Shown in pieces: positions 42,774 to 50,795 of a stretch of DNA of 64,000 nucleotides (within the stretch, counting starts at the first letter, position 1; every line of letters begins with the position of its first letter). The notes below the pieces were generated by a model. That model ran no database searches, had not been told where the DNA came from, and saw nothing but the letters and a program-made list of their open reading frames with translations. The position numbers and the translations under genes are program-made. The stretch comes from JBBQLG01 sp964251665. GTDB lineage: Bacteria > Bacteroidota > Bacteroidia > Cytophagales > Spirosomataceae. Where the stretch lies: positions 62,001 to 126,000 of the forward strand of contig CAXUKO010000005.1 of the NCBI GenBank assembly GCA_964251665.1, given 5' to 3'.

Positions 42774-43454
42774 ATGCCCCGTAATCGTGCCCAAACCGAA
42801 CAACGGTTAATTGATGCTGTTGGTCAGATAATAGTCGAAGAAGGGATTGACCGTGTTCGCATAAACCGCATTGCCAGCCGGGCTGGTGTTAACAAAATAC
42901 TGATTTACCGCTATTTTGGCAGCTTGGATGGGTTGCGCGACGCCTATATGCAACGGTCGAAGCCAATTGCCTCTCCCCCTCAATTAGACATCAACGCATT
43001 ACGGTCAGCTCCGCTCGACGTTGTTTTCGATGCGTGCTGTAAATATGCCATCAGCGAGTATCGTCTCCTGCGGCAGAACACCGAAGCGCAGGCGCTGTTG
43101 AAGGCTACGCTGATGGACCCAATGAGCACGTCCAATGCTGCAAGCACGGAGAAAGAACAGCGGTATCAGGTGATGGTTGACGAACTGGCTACCCTGCTTA
43201 ATACCAGACACGGACGGGCTTTTGCGGCCATTATTAACAGTGCCATGACACTGCTCACATTTCTGACGCAGCAAAAGCGCCTTGTTTTTGGCCTGGATCT
43301 CAGTCGGGATGACGCCTGGGATGACCTTGAGGCCGCCATCCACAATATGTTTCGGGGCGCTTACCTATACACCAAAGAGCGGCAGGAACGGGAAATGACA
43401 AACCCGGCGCAGCGGGCAGGCAGTTCGTCAGTTGCGCCCGATGAAGCGCCGTAG
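42774..43454 (+). CDS. TetR/AcrR-family transcriptional regulator
   Basis: A 226-residue regulator with an N-terminal TetR helix-turn-helix (about 9-55), including VRINRIASRAGVNKILIYRYFGS. The ligand-binding domain is unclassified and the last about 20 residues are a low-complexity tail. Its 3' end overlaps the 3' end of the convergent kynureninase gene by 27 bases. Target and ligand are unknown. Confidence 0.88.
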   Translation: MPRNRAQTEQRLIDAVGQIIVEEGIDRVRINRIASRAGVNKILIYRYFGSLDGLRDAYMQRSKPIASPPQLDINALRSAPLDVVFDACCKYAISEYRLLRQNTEAQALLKATLMDPMSTSNAASTEKEQRYQVMVDELATLLNTRHGRAFAAIINSAMTLLTFLTQQKRLVFGLDLSRDDAWDDLEAAIHNMFRGAYLYTKERQEREMTNPAQRAGSSSVAPDEAP

Positions 43455-44705
43455 CGACTCGCCAACCTGCCAGACCTCCTCAAACGTATTATACAATGGT
43501 GTGGGTGCCAGCCGAATACAGTCCGGTTCGCGCCAGTCACCGATGATGCCCTGACTGGCCAGATAGTCGAAGAGCGCCTTGCCGTTTTCCCGAACCAGCA
43601 GCGATAACTGACAGCCGCGCTCCACTGGATTCCGGGGTGTCATTAGCGTGATGGGCAGACCGGATTGCTGAATAACGAATTCGAGGTAGCCCGTGAGCCG
43701 TTCGCTTTTCTGGCGCAGGTTTTCCATACCCGCTTCGGCGGTAAGTTGCAGAGCCGTCTGATGCAGGGCCATTGCCAGTATAATGGGGGTGCCCAACTGC
43801 CAGCCCGCTGCGCCCGGCTCCGGCACAAAGCCTTTGGTCATCTCAAACCGCCGGGCCTCGTCGTATCCCCACCAGCCCGCCAGCCGGGGTAGGTTTTTGT
43901 CATGGTGTTTCGCGTGAACAAACACACCCGAAACGCCCCCCGGCCCTGAATTGAGGTATTTGTACGAACACCAAAAGGCGAAATCGACGCCCCAGTCGTG
44001 TAGTTGTAAAGGCACATTGCCAATGGCATGGGCCAGATCGAACCCAATCGTAATACCGTACTGCCGGGCTTTTTCGGCGATGGCCCGCATAGCAAGTACC
44101 TGACCCGTGTAGTAGTGCAGTCCACTCATCAACACCAGAGCCAGCGACTCGTGATGCCGGTCAATGGCGTTCAGTATATCTTCTGTTCGCCAGGTGTATT
44201 CCGGCTCTGCGTCCGGCGTCTCGCGGGGAAATAGCTCAATCAGGGTATCGGCCGGGTTCAGTCCGCGCTGTTGAATATGAGTTTCAAAGGCGTATTGATC
44301 CGACGGAAAATCACCGCCAATTGTGAGAATTTTTGTGCGCTGCCCCGCCGGTTGGTAAAACGAACTTAACATGAGGTGCATATTGACCGTCAGGTTGTTC
44401 ATTGGTACCACTTCGAGCGGATTTGCGCCTACGATTTCGGCGAGCAGCGGCTGGCAGCGTTTGTGGATGGTCAGCCAGGGGTCAGGCTCGGTGAACCAAC
44501 CCTCAACTCCCAGGTTTTGCCAGACGCCCAGTGCCTGATTAACAGCGTCGCGGGCGGCTTTCGGCTGTAGTCCCAGCGAATTTCCGCAGAAGTAAATGGC
44601 GTTGCGGTCGTGATGCCAGGGAATATGAAACCGGTCACGGAACAGCCGCAAGGGGTCCTGCTGGTCAAGCTGTCGGGCAAACGACAGGGTATTTTCGTAA
44701 ATCAT
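43428..44705 (-). CDS. kynU: Kynureninase
   Basis: PLP enzyme cleaving kynurenine to anthranilate and alanine in tryptophan catabolism or NAD synthesis. FCGNSLGLQPK is the family start, Asp223 and His226 in GFDLAHAIGN hold the cofactor, and Lys249 in WCSYKYLN binds PLP. GPGGVSGVFVH and the ARRFEMTKGF region match kynureninases. Length 425 residues is normal. No other kynurenine genes are adjacent. The gene overlaps the TetR gene tail to tail. Confidence 0.95.
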   Translation of the reverse strand: MIYENTLSFARQLDQQDPLRLFRDRFHIPWHHDRNAIYFCGNSLGLQPKAARDAVNQALGVWQNLGVEGWFTEPDPWLTIHKRCQPLLAEIVGANPLEVVPMNNLTVNMHLMLSSFYQPAGQRTKILTIGGDFPSDQYAFETHIQQRGLNPADTLIELFPRETPDAEPEYTWRTEDILNAIDRHHESLALVLMSGLHYYTGQVLAMRAIAEKARQYGITIGFDLAHAIGNVPLQLHDWGVDFAFWCSYKYLNSGPGGVSGVFVHAKHHDKNLPRLAGWWGYDEARRFEMTKGFVPEPGAAGWQLGTPIILAMALHQTALQLTAEAGMENLRQKSERLTGYLEFVIQQSGLPITLMTPRNPVERGCQLSLLVRENGKALFDYLASQGIIGDWREPDCIRLAPTPLYNTFEEVWQVGESLRRFIGRN

Positions 44706-44719
44706 GGAGCAAAAATAAA

Positions 44720-44752
44720 CCCTGAGCAGGCGATTTAATCGCCTGCTCAGGG
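44720..44752 (-). terminator. Terminator of the metal-handling cluster
   Basis: A perfect 14-bp stem (44720-44733 with 44739-44752), 5-base loop. On the minus strand it is followed by TTTATTTTTG, a good T-tract. It ends the transcript of the periplasmic HMA gene before kynU starts. Confidence 0.85.
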
Positions 44753-44784
44753 AAATCTTCCACCGTAACGGTTTGCTGTATGAC

Positions 44785-45138
44785 CTACTGATGCATCATG
44801 CTGCTCGTTTTCTTGCAGCAGGACGGCAGTTTAGCATAACCGGCAGGATCGGCAACGACCTCATCGGCATCGTAGCCGGTTTTGGTAATGTTGGCTTTTA
44901 ACTTCGTAACATCCGTTTTTTTCGGATTGTATTTAATGGTTACAACCTTCGTTTTTATGTCCAGATCGGCTTCTTTCACGCCTTTCTCGAAAGAGAGATT
45001 GCGTTCAATGCGCTCCTTGCACATCTCACAGATAGACGATGTTTTAATCTTAACTTCCTTGGTGCCATCTTCAGCTTTCAGGCTGGTAGTGGCCATAAAC
45101 AAACTGGCGATAGTCAGAAAAAAGGCGGAGCGGTTCAT
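44785..45138 (-). CDS. Periplasmic heavy-metal-associated (HMA) protein
   Basis: A 117-residue protein with a signal peptide (about 1-22) and one HMA domain. The metal-binding pair is Cys37 and Cys40 in ICEMC. An extra Cys107-Cys108 pair lies in the tail, with His116-Gln117 at the end, so the tail may also bind metal. It is probably a periplasmic copper or mercury carrier. It is the last gene of the cluster, 166 bases after the Csp-like gene, and may have its own promoter. Confidence 0.85.
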   Translation of the reverse strand: MNRSAFFLTIASLFMATTSLKAEDGTKEVKIKTSSICEMCKERIERNLSFEKGVKEADLDIKTKVVTIKYNPKKTDVTKLKANITKTGYDADEVVADPAGYAKLPSCCKKTSSMMHQ

Positions 45139-45304
45139 GGTATGTTCGGTTTACAGATAGTGATTTGATAACGAATTAGTTGCAAATTTTGTGCCTGTTC
45201 TGGTCAGACTGAAAGGGTAAACGAAAGGCAAACTTCTCATAACGCGTCTACTGAAACGCCTTGTAGTTTATCACTATCCGCGTGAATAGCGACAAACCAA
45301 AAAC

Positions 45305-45655
45305 TCACATAGCCACCATGCTCCGGCACTCTTCGGCGCATTTGCGGCAGGTCTCAGCGCAGGCTTTGCAGTGGGCGAAGTGGTCAGCGTGTTTTTCGCA
45401 CTCAGTTGCGCAGGCCTCACAGGCTTCAATGCAGACTCTCATGTATGATTTCATAAATTGAGAGCTACGTGCTTCTAATCGACCACAAAGCGTACAGATG
45501 TCGGCGCAGTCACGACAAAGCTGAATACACAGCGTCAGGTCGTGGTGTTTACTGTCTTCATCGTGCGACAGGATGCAGGCCGTGACGCAGCGTTCGCAGG
45601 CTTCAGCGCATTCGAAACAGGTATCGGTATGCGATTGAGACATGGAAGTTTCCAT
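45305..45655 (-). CDS. Four-helix-bundle copper storage-like protein (Csp/DUF326)
   Basis: A 116-residue protein with 19 cysteines in CxxC/CxxxC steps along predicted helices (CFECAEACERC, then CIQLCRDCADIC, CIEACEACATEC, CKACAETC and CRKC). This is the pattern of copper storage proteins, whose cysteines line the core of a helix bundle and bind many Cu(I) ions. There is no signal peptide, so it is cytoplasmic like Csp3. It lies between two HMA proteins, which supports copper. Confidence 0.92.
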   Translation of the reverse strand: METSMSQSHTDTCFECAEACERCVTACILSHDEDSKHHDLTLCIQLCRDCADICTLCGRLEARSSQFMKSYMRVCIEACEACATECEKHADHFAHCKACAETCRKCAEECRSMVAM

Positions 45656-45688
45656 ACGTTGATTCGAGTTTATAGGGTAGAAAATTGT

Positions 45689-46504
45689 TTATAAAAACAT
45701 CAACAGCATCGCCCCGGCCATAGCGATCATCAACCCGTCTTCCACGATAGTTACCGTTGTCATGGGCAGATTGAATACTGATCCCAGGCAGGCACAGCGG
45801 ATTTTAGTTTTAGTCAACACACTTTGTACCACCCCAACCAGGCTGATACCCATCACACCAAGCGTAGTGAGGTTAGTAACAACGGGGTTCCAGGCCGTCA
45901 GGTAAGCTATACCGAGCGCCAGTTCGATAAATGGGTAAACCCGGCCATACACCGGGATGCGCTTCGCTACGATATCATACATGCGGTAGCTGCTGGCAAA
46001 ACCGGGAATGTCCAGCAGTTTGAAGAAGGAGAACGTCAGGAAGAACCCGGCCATAAAGGTGTTCATAGCCCGCATCCAGTCAAAGGCCCCACCCCGAATC
46101 TCAACCAGCGCCGTTACGCCGAGAATGTACGCCAGAATAATCAGCAGGGGTTTATACGTTGTAACCGACGGCTCGGCAGTACCCGTGGCAATGGCCGCAT
46201 CAGGCACATCAGCGAACTGAGCCGGGGGTGCCATTGTCCGGGTATGCCCATGCATAACTGCCTGACTGCGCTGCCCCATCGTGTCGATTACCTCTACCTC
46301 GTCCGACAAGGAATAGGCCCCCGCCGACTGTACGGCTTTGTTCAGCACGCCGGTATCGATATGCCCGTTCATGTTTACAACCGCTTCGGGCGGGTTAAGC
46401 GACACAATAGCTTTTTTAACACCCTCGACCTGTTCCAGCGCATTCTGAACGCGAGCCACACAGCTGCCGCAGTGCATGCCGTCGAGTTTATAGGTATGAA
46501 TCAT
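45689..46504 (-). CDS. HMA domain fused to MauE/DoxX-like membrane region
   Basis: A 271-residue fusion. Residues 1-70 are an HMA domain with Cys12 and Cys15 in MHCGSC. A His- and Pro-containing linker (about 80-115) leads to four membrane helices (about 118-270). The membrane part resembles MauE/DoxX-type proteins and carries Cys237 and Cys239 in CAC. The parts suggest metal handling coupled to a membrane redox or transfer step (inference). It lies between the AraC regulator and the Csp-like gene, with short gaps on both sides. Confidence 0.8.
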   Translation of the reverse strand: MIHTYKLDGMHCGSCVARVQNALEQVEGVKKAIVSLNPPEAVVNMNGHIDTGVLNKAVQSAGAYSLSDEVEVIDTMGQRSQAVMHGHTRTMAPPAQFADVPDAAIATGTAEPSVTTYKPLLIILAYILGVTALVEIRGGAFDWMRAMNTFMAGFFLTFSFFKLLDIPGFASSYRMYDIVAKRIPVYGRVYPFIELALGIAYLTAWNPVVTNLTTLGVMGISLVGVVQSVLTKTKIRCACLGSVFNLPMTTVTIVEDGLMIAMAGAMLLMFL

Positions 46505-46589
46505 AGTCTTAACGTCAGTTTACGATAACAAAGGTACCTGTTGTTCCCTGCGGGAGTTTTACAGAATTGTCCCTCATTTGTATAACATT

Positions 46590-47162
46590 TCACGACGTAA
46601 CTTCGTCCAAACCGCGCCGTTGTTGGCCTCTCCCCTGCCGGAACGCGCCCGGTGTTTGCCCGGTAACCTGTTTAAATTGATTCGACAGGTGCTGAACGCT
46701 GCTGTAGCCCAACCGAAACGCAATAGCATTGAGACTTGTCTCGCCATAGGTGAGCAGTTCTTTTACCGTTTCAATTTTCTGGGCAATGATATACTTCTCA
46801 ATCGTCATTCCCTCGGTTGAGGAGAACAGGGCGCTTAAATATGAATACTCATAACCGGTCTTTTCGGCCAGGAAGTCCGAGAAATTCTGATGCACTGGCT
46901 TCGCTCCCCGTTGGTCGTGTATTTCCTGAATTATCAGCGTTTTAAGGTGCCCGATCAGCACTGTTTTCCGGTCGTCGAGCAGGTCAAACTCATTGTCCTG
47001 TAAAACCCGGCGCACATCTGCAAGCGACACACGAGCCGGTAACGGGTCAACGTCGGCCTCGCCCAGATCGACGCGGGTAACGGTCAGCCCCAGGCCTTCC
47101 AGTGACTCACGCACTACGCGCCGACACCGCCCGCAGACCATATTTTTGATATGAAGTATCAT
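46590..47162 (-). CDS. AraC-family regulator with N-terminal HMA-like domain
   Basis: A 190-residue fusion of an HMA-like domain (about 1-70, Cys10 and Cys13 in VCGRC) with an AraC helix-turn-helix domain (about 75-180; SLNAIAFRLGYSSVQHLSNQF, then TGQTPGAFR). The HMA-like part makes it a likely metal-sensing regulator of this cluster (inference). It lies 15 bases after the TonB receptor gene and 85 bases before the HMA-MauE gene. Confidence 0.85.
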   Translation of the reverse strand: MILHIKNMVCGRCRRVVRESLEGLGLTVTRVDLGEADVDPLPARVSLADVRRVLQDNEFDLLDDRKTVLIGHLKTLIIQEIHDQRGAKPVHQNFSDFLAEKTGYEYSYLSALFSSTEGMTIEKYIIAQKIETVKELLTYGETSLNAIAFRLGYSSVQHLSNQFKQVTGQTPGAFRQGRGQQRRGLDEVTS

Positions 47163-47177
47163 CGGTTACCAATCAGA

Positions 47178-49418
47178 TTAGAGGGTTGGTTTATACCGGA
47201 CGCCCACGTAGACCATACGTCCGGTAACGGGTCCCCAAACGCGACTACCGGCATCGAAATCAGGTCCGAACGGGTTGTCAGCCGCAACAATTGGGTTCGG
47301 TTGCCGGAAACCGGTCAGGTTTTCACCACCGAGGTAGACGGCCATTCCACTGCGAAACGTATGCGTTACCTGAGCATTCGTGTTAACGAAGCCGGGTGCC
47401 GTAGCCACAGGCATCTGTGCATAACTGGTGTTCTCCTGACGACCAAACAGGTATGGAATGCGTTTGGGGCCATTCCATTGCAGCGTGGCATCAAACTTCC
47501 ACCGATCAAACGGCAGCGCGTAGCCCGCATTCATCAGCACCCGGTCACGGCTGATCATCATTTTGGGGAACAAAATCGACTCGCCGTAGGGCACACCCAT
47601 CGTCTGGCGTACGTCGAAATAACGGTAGGCCAGTTTAACCTCCATCCGCTTCGCTGGCTGGTAGTTCAGTTCAATCTGAGCACTGTTGGCGAACGACTTC
47701 CCCTGGAGGTTGTAGAAATACAGTCGGCGCCAGTGCTCCAGATCGACAACCAACTGATTCTGAAAGTCGGTTCGGTGATAATCGAGAATCAGGGTTGCTT
47801 TTTTGCCCGCCAGCAGAAAATCGTTTGTCAGGCTTAGCCCGTAATTCCAGGCTATTTCAGGGGTAATTTTACCTACGAACATCACCTCCCGTGAGCTGAC
47901 CAGCAAGCCATAATTCTCGGCTAATGGGTTCGGCACCCGGAAGCCGCGCCCGGCCGATACCCGCAGGGCAAGCTGGTTCGTCAGGTTATATTTCAGATGA
48001 AGCCGGGGCGTAAACTGCGGCCCAAACAAATTGTGATAGTCGAACCGGCCCCCCAGCACCAGCGTCAGCTTTTCGGGATAATTGTACGTATACTCCATAA
48101 AGGCACCCGGCACCGACTCCGTACGGGTCAGCAGCGTATCTTTATATTGCTCACGGTAATCGTCGAGCAGGTAACTCAAACCCGCTTTGTAGGTGTGATT
48201 TGTTGTACCGATGATCGACTGATAGATCAGGTTGCCATACAGCGTCTGCTGCCGACCATTATAAGGTATAAAGCCAAAATAAGAGTTCTGCTCATGCCGA
48301 ACCGCGTTCAGAATCAGGCCCAGCCCTTTATATGGCTTATCAGGATACAGTTTAGCCGTTTTAGAGAAGAACTCGTACCGCTTCGTGGTATTCCCAAACC
48401 CATACGCCTGCGTGGTTCCGCGCATGTTCTCAGTAAAATCCGTTTGTCCGCCAAGCCGGTTTTCATACAGAGCCTTCACCCCAAACTGCGCCATAAATCG
48501 GTCAGACGAGTACTTCCAGCGATTGATTCCATTAACCTGTGTATAAAGCGGAAGGTCCAGAAATCCGTCGTGATTAGCATCGGTGCGGGTTTGAAGCGTA
48601 CTGCCGTGACCTAACACGCCAACGCTCCAGCGTTTATTCACCGGCTTCGACCAGTTTATATTCCCTTCAACCCGGCCAAAACTATTCGCATAACCATTAA
48701 GAAACAGCTTGGTTTTATCTGGTACACCGGCCGCATCCGGCTTTTGCAGTTCGATATTTAACTGACCCGTCATGGATTCGTAACCGTTCACGACCGAACC
48801 GGCTCCCTTACCTATGTCGATGGACGTAATCCAGGTGCCAGGAATATAGTTCAGGCCAAACGTCGACGCCAGCCCCCGGATAGTAGGGATGTTCTCCACG
48901 TTGGTCTGCACGTATTGACCGCCAAGGCCCAGAAACTGAATCTGTTTGGCACCCGTAACGGCATCAGCATATTGCACACTAACCGACGCGTTGGTCTCGA
49001 AGCTCTCCGAAAGATTGCAGCAGGCAGCTTTAGCCAGTGTACGGGTCGTCAATAATTCAGTCTGAATGGGATTCAGCCGATCAATTTCCGACGATGTCCC
49101 CTGCACCACAACTTCCTGAAGTGTATTGCTGGACTTAAGAGTAATCATTAGTTCCCGATCTGGCCCTGTAACAAGCACTGTATCAGACTGGTAACCGACA
49201 TAACTGATGATAAGCCGGGTTGACTTACCATCTGCCGTTAGGGTAAACCGACCGCTTGAATCGGTGAGCGTCCCGGCCGATGTACTATCCCAGCGAACGG
49301 TTGCCCCGGGCAATCCTTTTGGCTGGTTATTGACCCGCTCAATAACCTGACCGGTAATAACCTGACCTATAGCCGGCAACGGGCTGATTAACAGCCAGAA
49401 AATAAGAAATAGACGCAT
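47178..49418 (-). CDS. TonB-dependent outer-membrane receptor of the metal cluster
   Basis: A 746-residue TonB-dependent receptor. The signal peptide (about 1-18) is followed by a carboxypeptidase-like beta domain (about 20-95), a plug domain (about 105-230) and a 22-strand barrel ending VGVRYKPTL. The plug contains a Cys133-Cys134 pair in AACCNLSESF, a motif I associate with receptors found next to HMA genes in Bacteroidota. No SusD is adjacent, so a small metal complex rather than a glycan is likely. Copper is the best guess from the neighbours (inference). Confidence 0.88.
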   Translation of the reverse strand: MRLFLIFWLLISPLPAIGQVITGQVIERVNNQPKGLPGATVRWDSTSAGTLTDSSGRFTLTADGKSTRLIISYVGYQSDTVLVTGPDRELMITLKSSNTLQEVVVQGTSSEIDRLNPIQTELLTTRTLAKAACCNLSESFETNASVSVQYADAVTGAKQIQFLGLGGQYVQTNVENIPTIRGLASTFGLNYIPGTWITSIDIGKGAGSVVNGYESMTGQLNIELQKPDAAGVPDKTKLFLNGYANSFGRVEGNINWSKPVNKRWSVGVLGHGSTLQTRTDANHDGFLDLPLYTQVNGINRWKYSSDRFMAQFGVKALYENRLGGQTDFTENMRGTTQAYGFGNTTKRYEFFSKTAKLYPDKPYKGLGLILNAVRHEQNSYFGFIPYNGRQQTLYGNLIYQSIIGTTNHTYKAGLSYLLDDYREQYKDTLLTRTESVPGAFMEYTYNYPEKLTLVLGGRFDYHNLFGPQFTPRLHLKYNLTNQLALRVSAGRGFRVPNPLAENYGLLVSSREVMFVGKITPEIAWNYGLSLTNDFLLAGKKATLILDYHRTDFQNQLVVDLEHWRRLYFYNLQGKSFANSAQIELNYQPAKRMEVKLAYRYFDVRQTMGVPYGESILFPKMMISRDRVLMNAGYALPFDRWKFDATLQWNGPKRIPYLFGRQENTSYAQMPVATAPGFVNTNAQVTHTFRSGMAVYLGGENLTGFRQPNPIVAADNPFGPDFDAGSRVWGPVTGRMVYVGVRYKPTL

Positions 49419-49494
49419 CTATGCTCCTGATTGAGAATTAACAGAAAAAGCCCATGTCTGACAGGACATCGGCCACTCGTACTCAATCAAGAAG

Positions 49495-49950
49495 CTATAT
49501 CAGGAGACTCTGGACAAGTGCCAGCAGGGTTCTGCCAGCGGGTAATGGAGGAGCATGCACCGTCAGCGATACTGACGACTTTGCAGCGAACATTGTTTCA
49601 ACCAGCCAGACCAGAACAGCCGCAAACCCATCGGTGACCATAGTAGTCACGGTCTTCAGGAATTTAGCGACCAGTTGCGTCAGCGACGAGGTAACATCTA
49701 CGTTTTCGTAGGTTGTTTCATCCGCACAGCAGGGGGTTCTCTCAATACGGGTTTGTCCTGCAGCCGGTGTTAATACCAACCGGTCAGCCGCGCAACGTTT
49801 GGCTTCGGCTTGCTTTAAACTCAGGTAAACCGTTTTTCCACGCATATGGCACGACCGCTCTACCAGACCGAACCCCGTACTGCTAAGCAGCACGATGCAG
49901 GCCATCAGGGTATTGAACAGTTGGAACAGCGTACGTTTCATATTGAGCAT
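49495..49950 (-). CDS. HYC_CC_PP-type secreted protein
   Basis: A 151-residue protein with an N-terminal hydrophobic segment (signal or anchor). The family landmarks are there in relaxed form: SCHMRGKT (Cys34, His35), Cys53, the Cys74-Cys75 pair and a late APPLP. Proteins of this kind are usually encoded next to TonB receptors and are thought to handle copper or other metals in the envelope. ATG codons at 49950 and 49941 are both possible. It is the first gene of the cluster, 76 bases before the receptor gene. Confidence 0.75.
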   Translation of the reverse strand: MLNMKRTLFQLFNTLMACIVLLSSTGFGLVERSCHMRGKTVYLSLKQAEAKRCAADRLVLTPAAGQTRIERTPCCADETTYENVDVTSSLTQLVAKFLKTVTTMVTDGFAAVLVWLVETMFAAKSSVSLTVHAPPLPAGRTLLALVQSLLI

Positions 49951-50107
49951 AAAAATAGTATTTTATTGTTTTTACTCTACTAATTTTTTTCAGTTAGATA
50001 AAAAGTTAAATTTTTTCAGAAAATATTTAAACATTTTAGTGACTTATAAAGTATTCACATTGCGCGCATTATTTAACTAACATTTTAACACTAAAACAAT
50101 CAAAACC

Positions 50108-50713
50108 ATGATCAAGAGACTATTATTTTCTGAGATTGCAGTTATTGTATGTTTTTGTTTAATGTTTGGCTGCTCTAATGATAATAACAGCAAGGTATCG
50201 CCTACTCAGAAGTCAAGCAGTAAGGCTAAATTAGCCTCATACGGTTGTGGCTCTTTTATTACTGATAGCTACACTACTCTTAACTCCTATTATAATTATG
50301 GAGCTTACAAGCTCGATTTTACCGGTGTAGCAACTGGCACGAAGATCTCAATTGTATGTGTCCCTAAAGACACGCCAAACCGGTTTATTCTGAAGGATGC
50401 TAACAATTTCAGTACTGTAAAGTATATTCCGAAAGATTCAATTGTTAACGGCTACTCTCCTTCGGTTGATGGTTGGATTGGTACTGCCAACTACCAAGGA
50501 CAATGGTCACGTCCTAACAACCCGAGTAACCCTGATTCCCCAAACTTGAGTAAAAACAGTACCCAAGTTTATGAATTTAATAAACAGGCTGGTGTGGATG
50601 TCTATAACTTGTGGGTAGAGACTACAACAGGTCCTAGTACAACTGATAACTGGGAAGTGACTATTCTCTGCTCTGGTGTTGTATATTGCTGTAATTGTAC
50701 GCATCCTGGCTAA
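50108..50713 (+). CDS. AT-rich Cys-containing lipoprotein of unknown function
   Basis: A 201-residue protein with a lipoprotein signal peptide (LMFGC, Cys22), then a Ser/Lys-rich spacer, then a beta-rich domain with repeated Tyr, Asn and Ser. Cysteines cluster at the start (YGCGSF) and the end (ILCSG, YCCNC) and may form disulfides. I do not recognise a family. Composition is clearly more AT-rich than neighbours (24 of 60 bases G or C at 50281-50340). The upstream 150 bases are also AT-rich. It may be a recent arrival. Confidence 0.65.
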   Translation: MIKRLLFSEIAVIVCFCLMFGCSNDNNSKVSPTQKSSSKAKLASYGCGSFITDSYTTLNSYYNYGAYKLDFTGVATGTKISIVCVPKDTPNRFILKDANNFSTVKYIPKDSIVNGYSPSVDGWIGTANYQGQWSRPNNPSNPDSPNLSKNSTQVYEFNKQAGVDVYNLWVETTTGPSTTDNWEVTILCSGVVYCCNCTHPG

Positions 50714-50728
50714 TTATTTTCTTTTCAA

Positions 50729-50788
50729 ATGTCTTGTAACAGGAAAGGGCAACCCAGTTTTGGGTTGCCCTTTCCTGTTACAAGACAT
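50729..50788. terminator. Perfect 28-bp hairpin between convergent genes
   Basis: Arms 50729-50756 and 50761-50788 are perfect complements with a 4-base loop (GTTT). It separates the AT-rich lipoprotein gene from the SusD gene. It is far longer than a standard terminator needs to be. Confidence 0.85.
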
Positions 50789-50795
50789 CCTTCTT

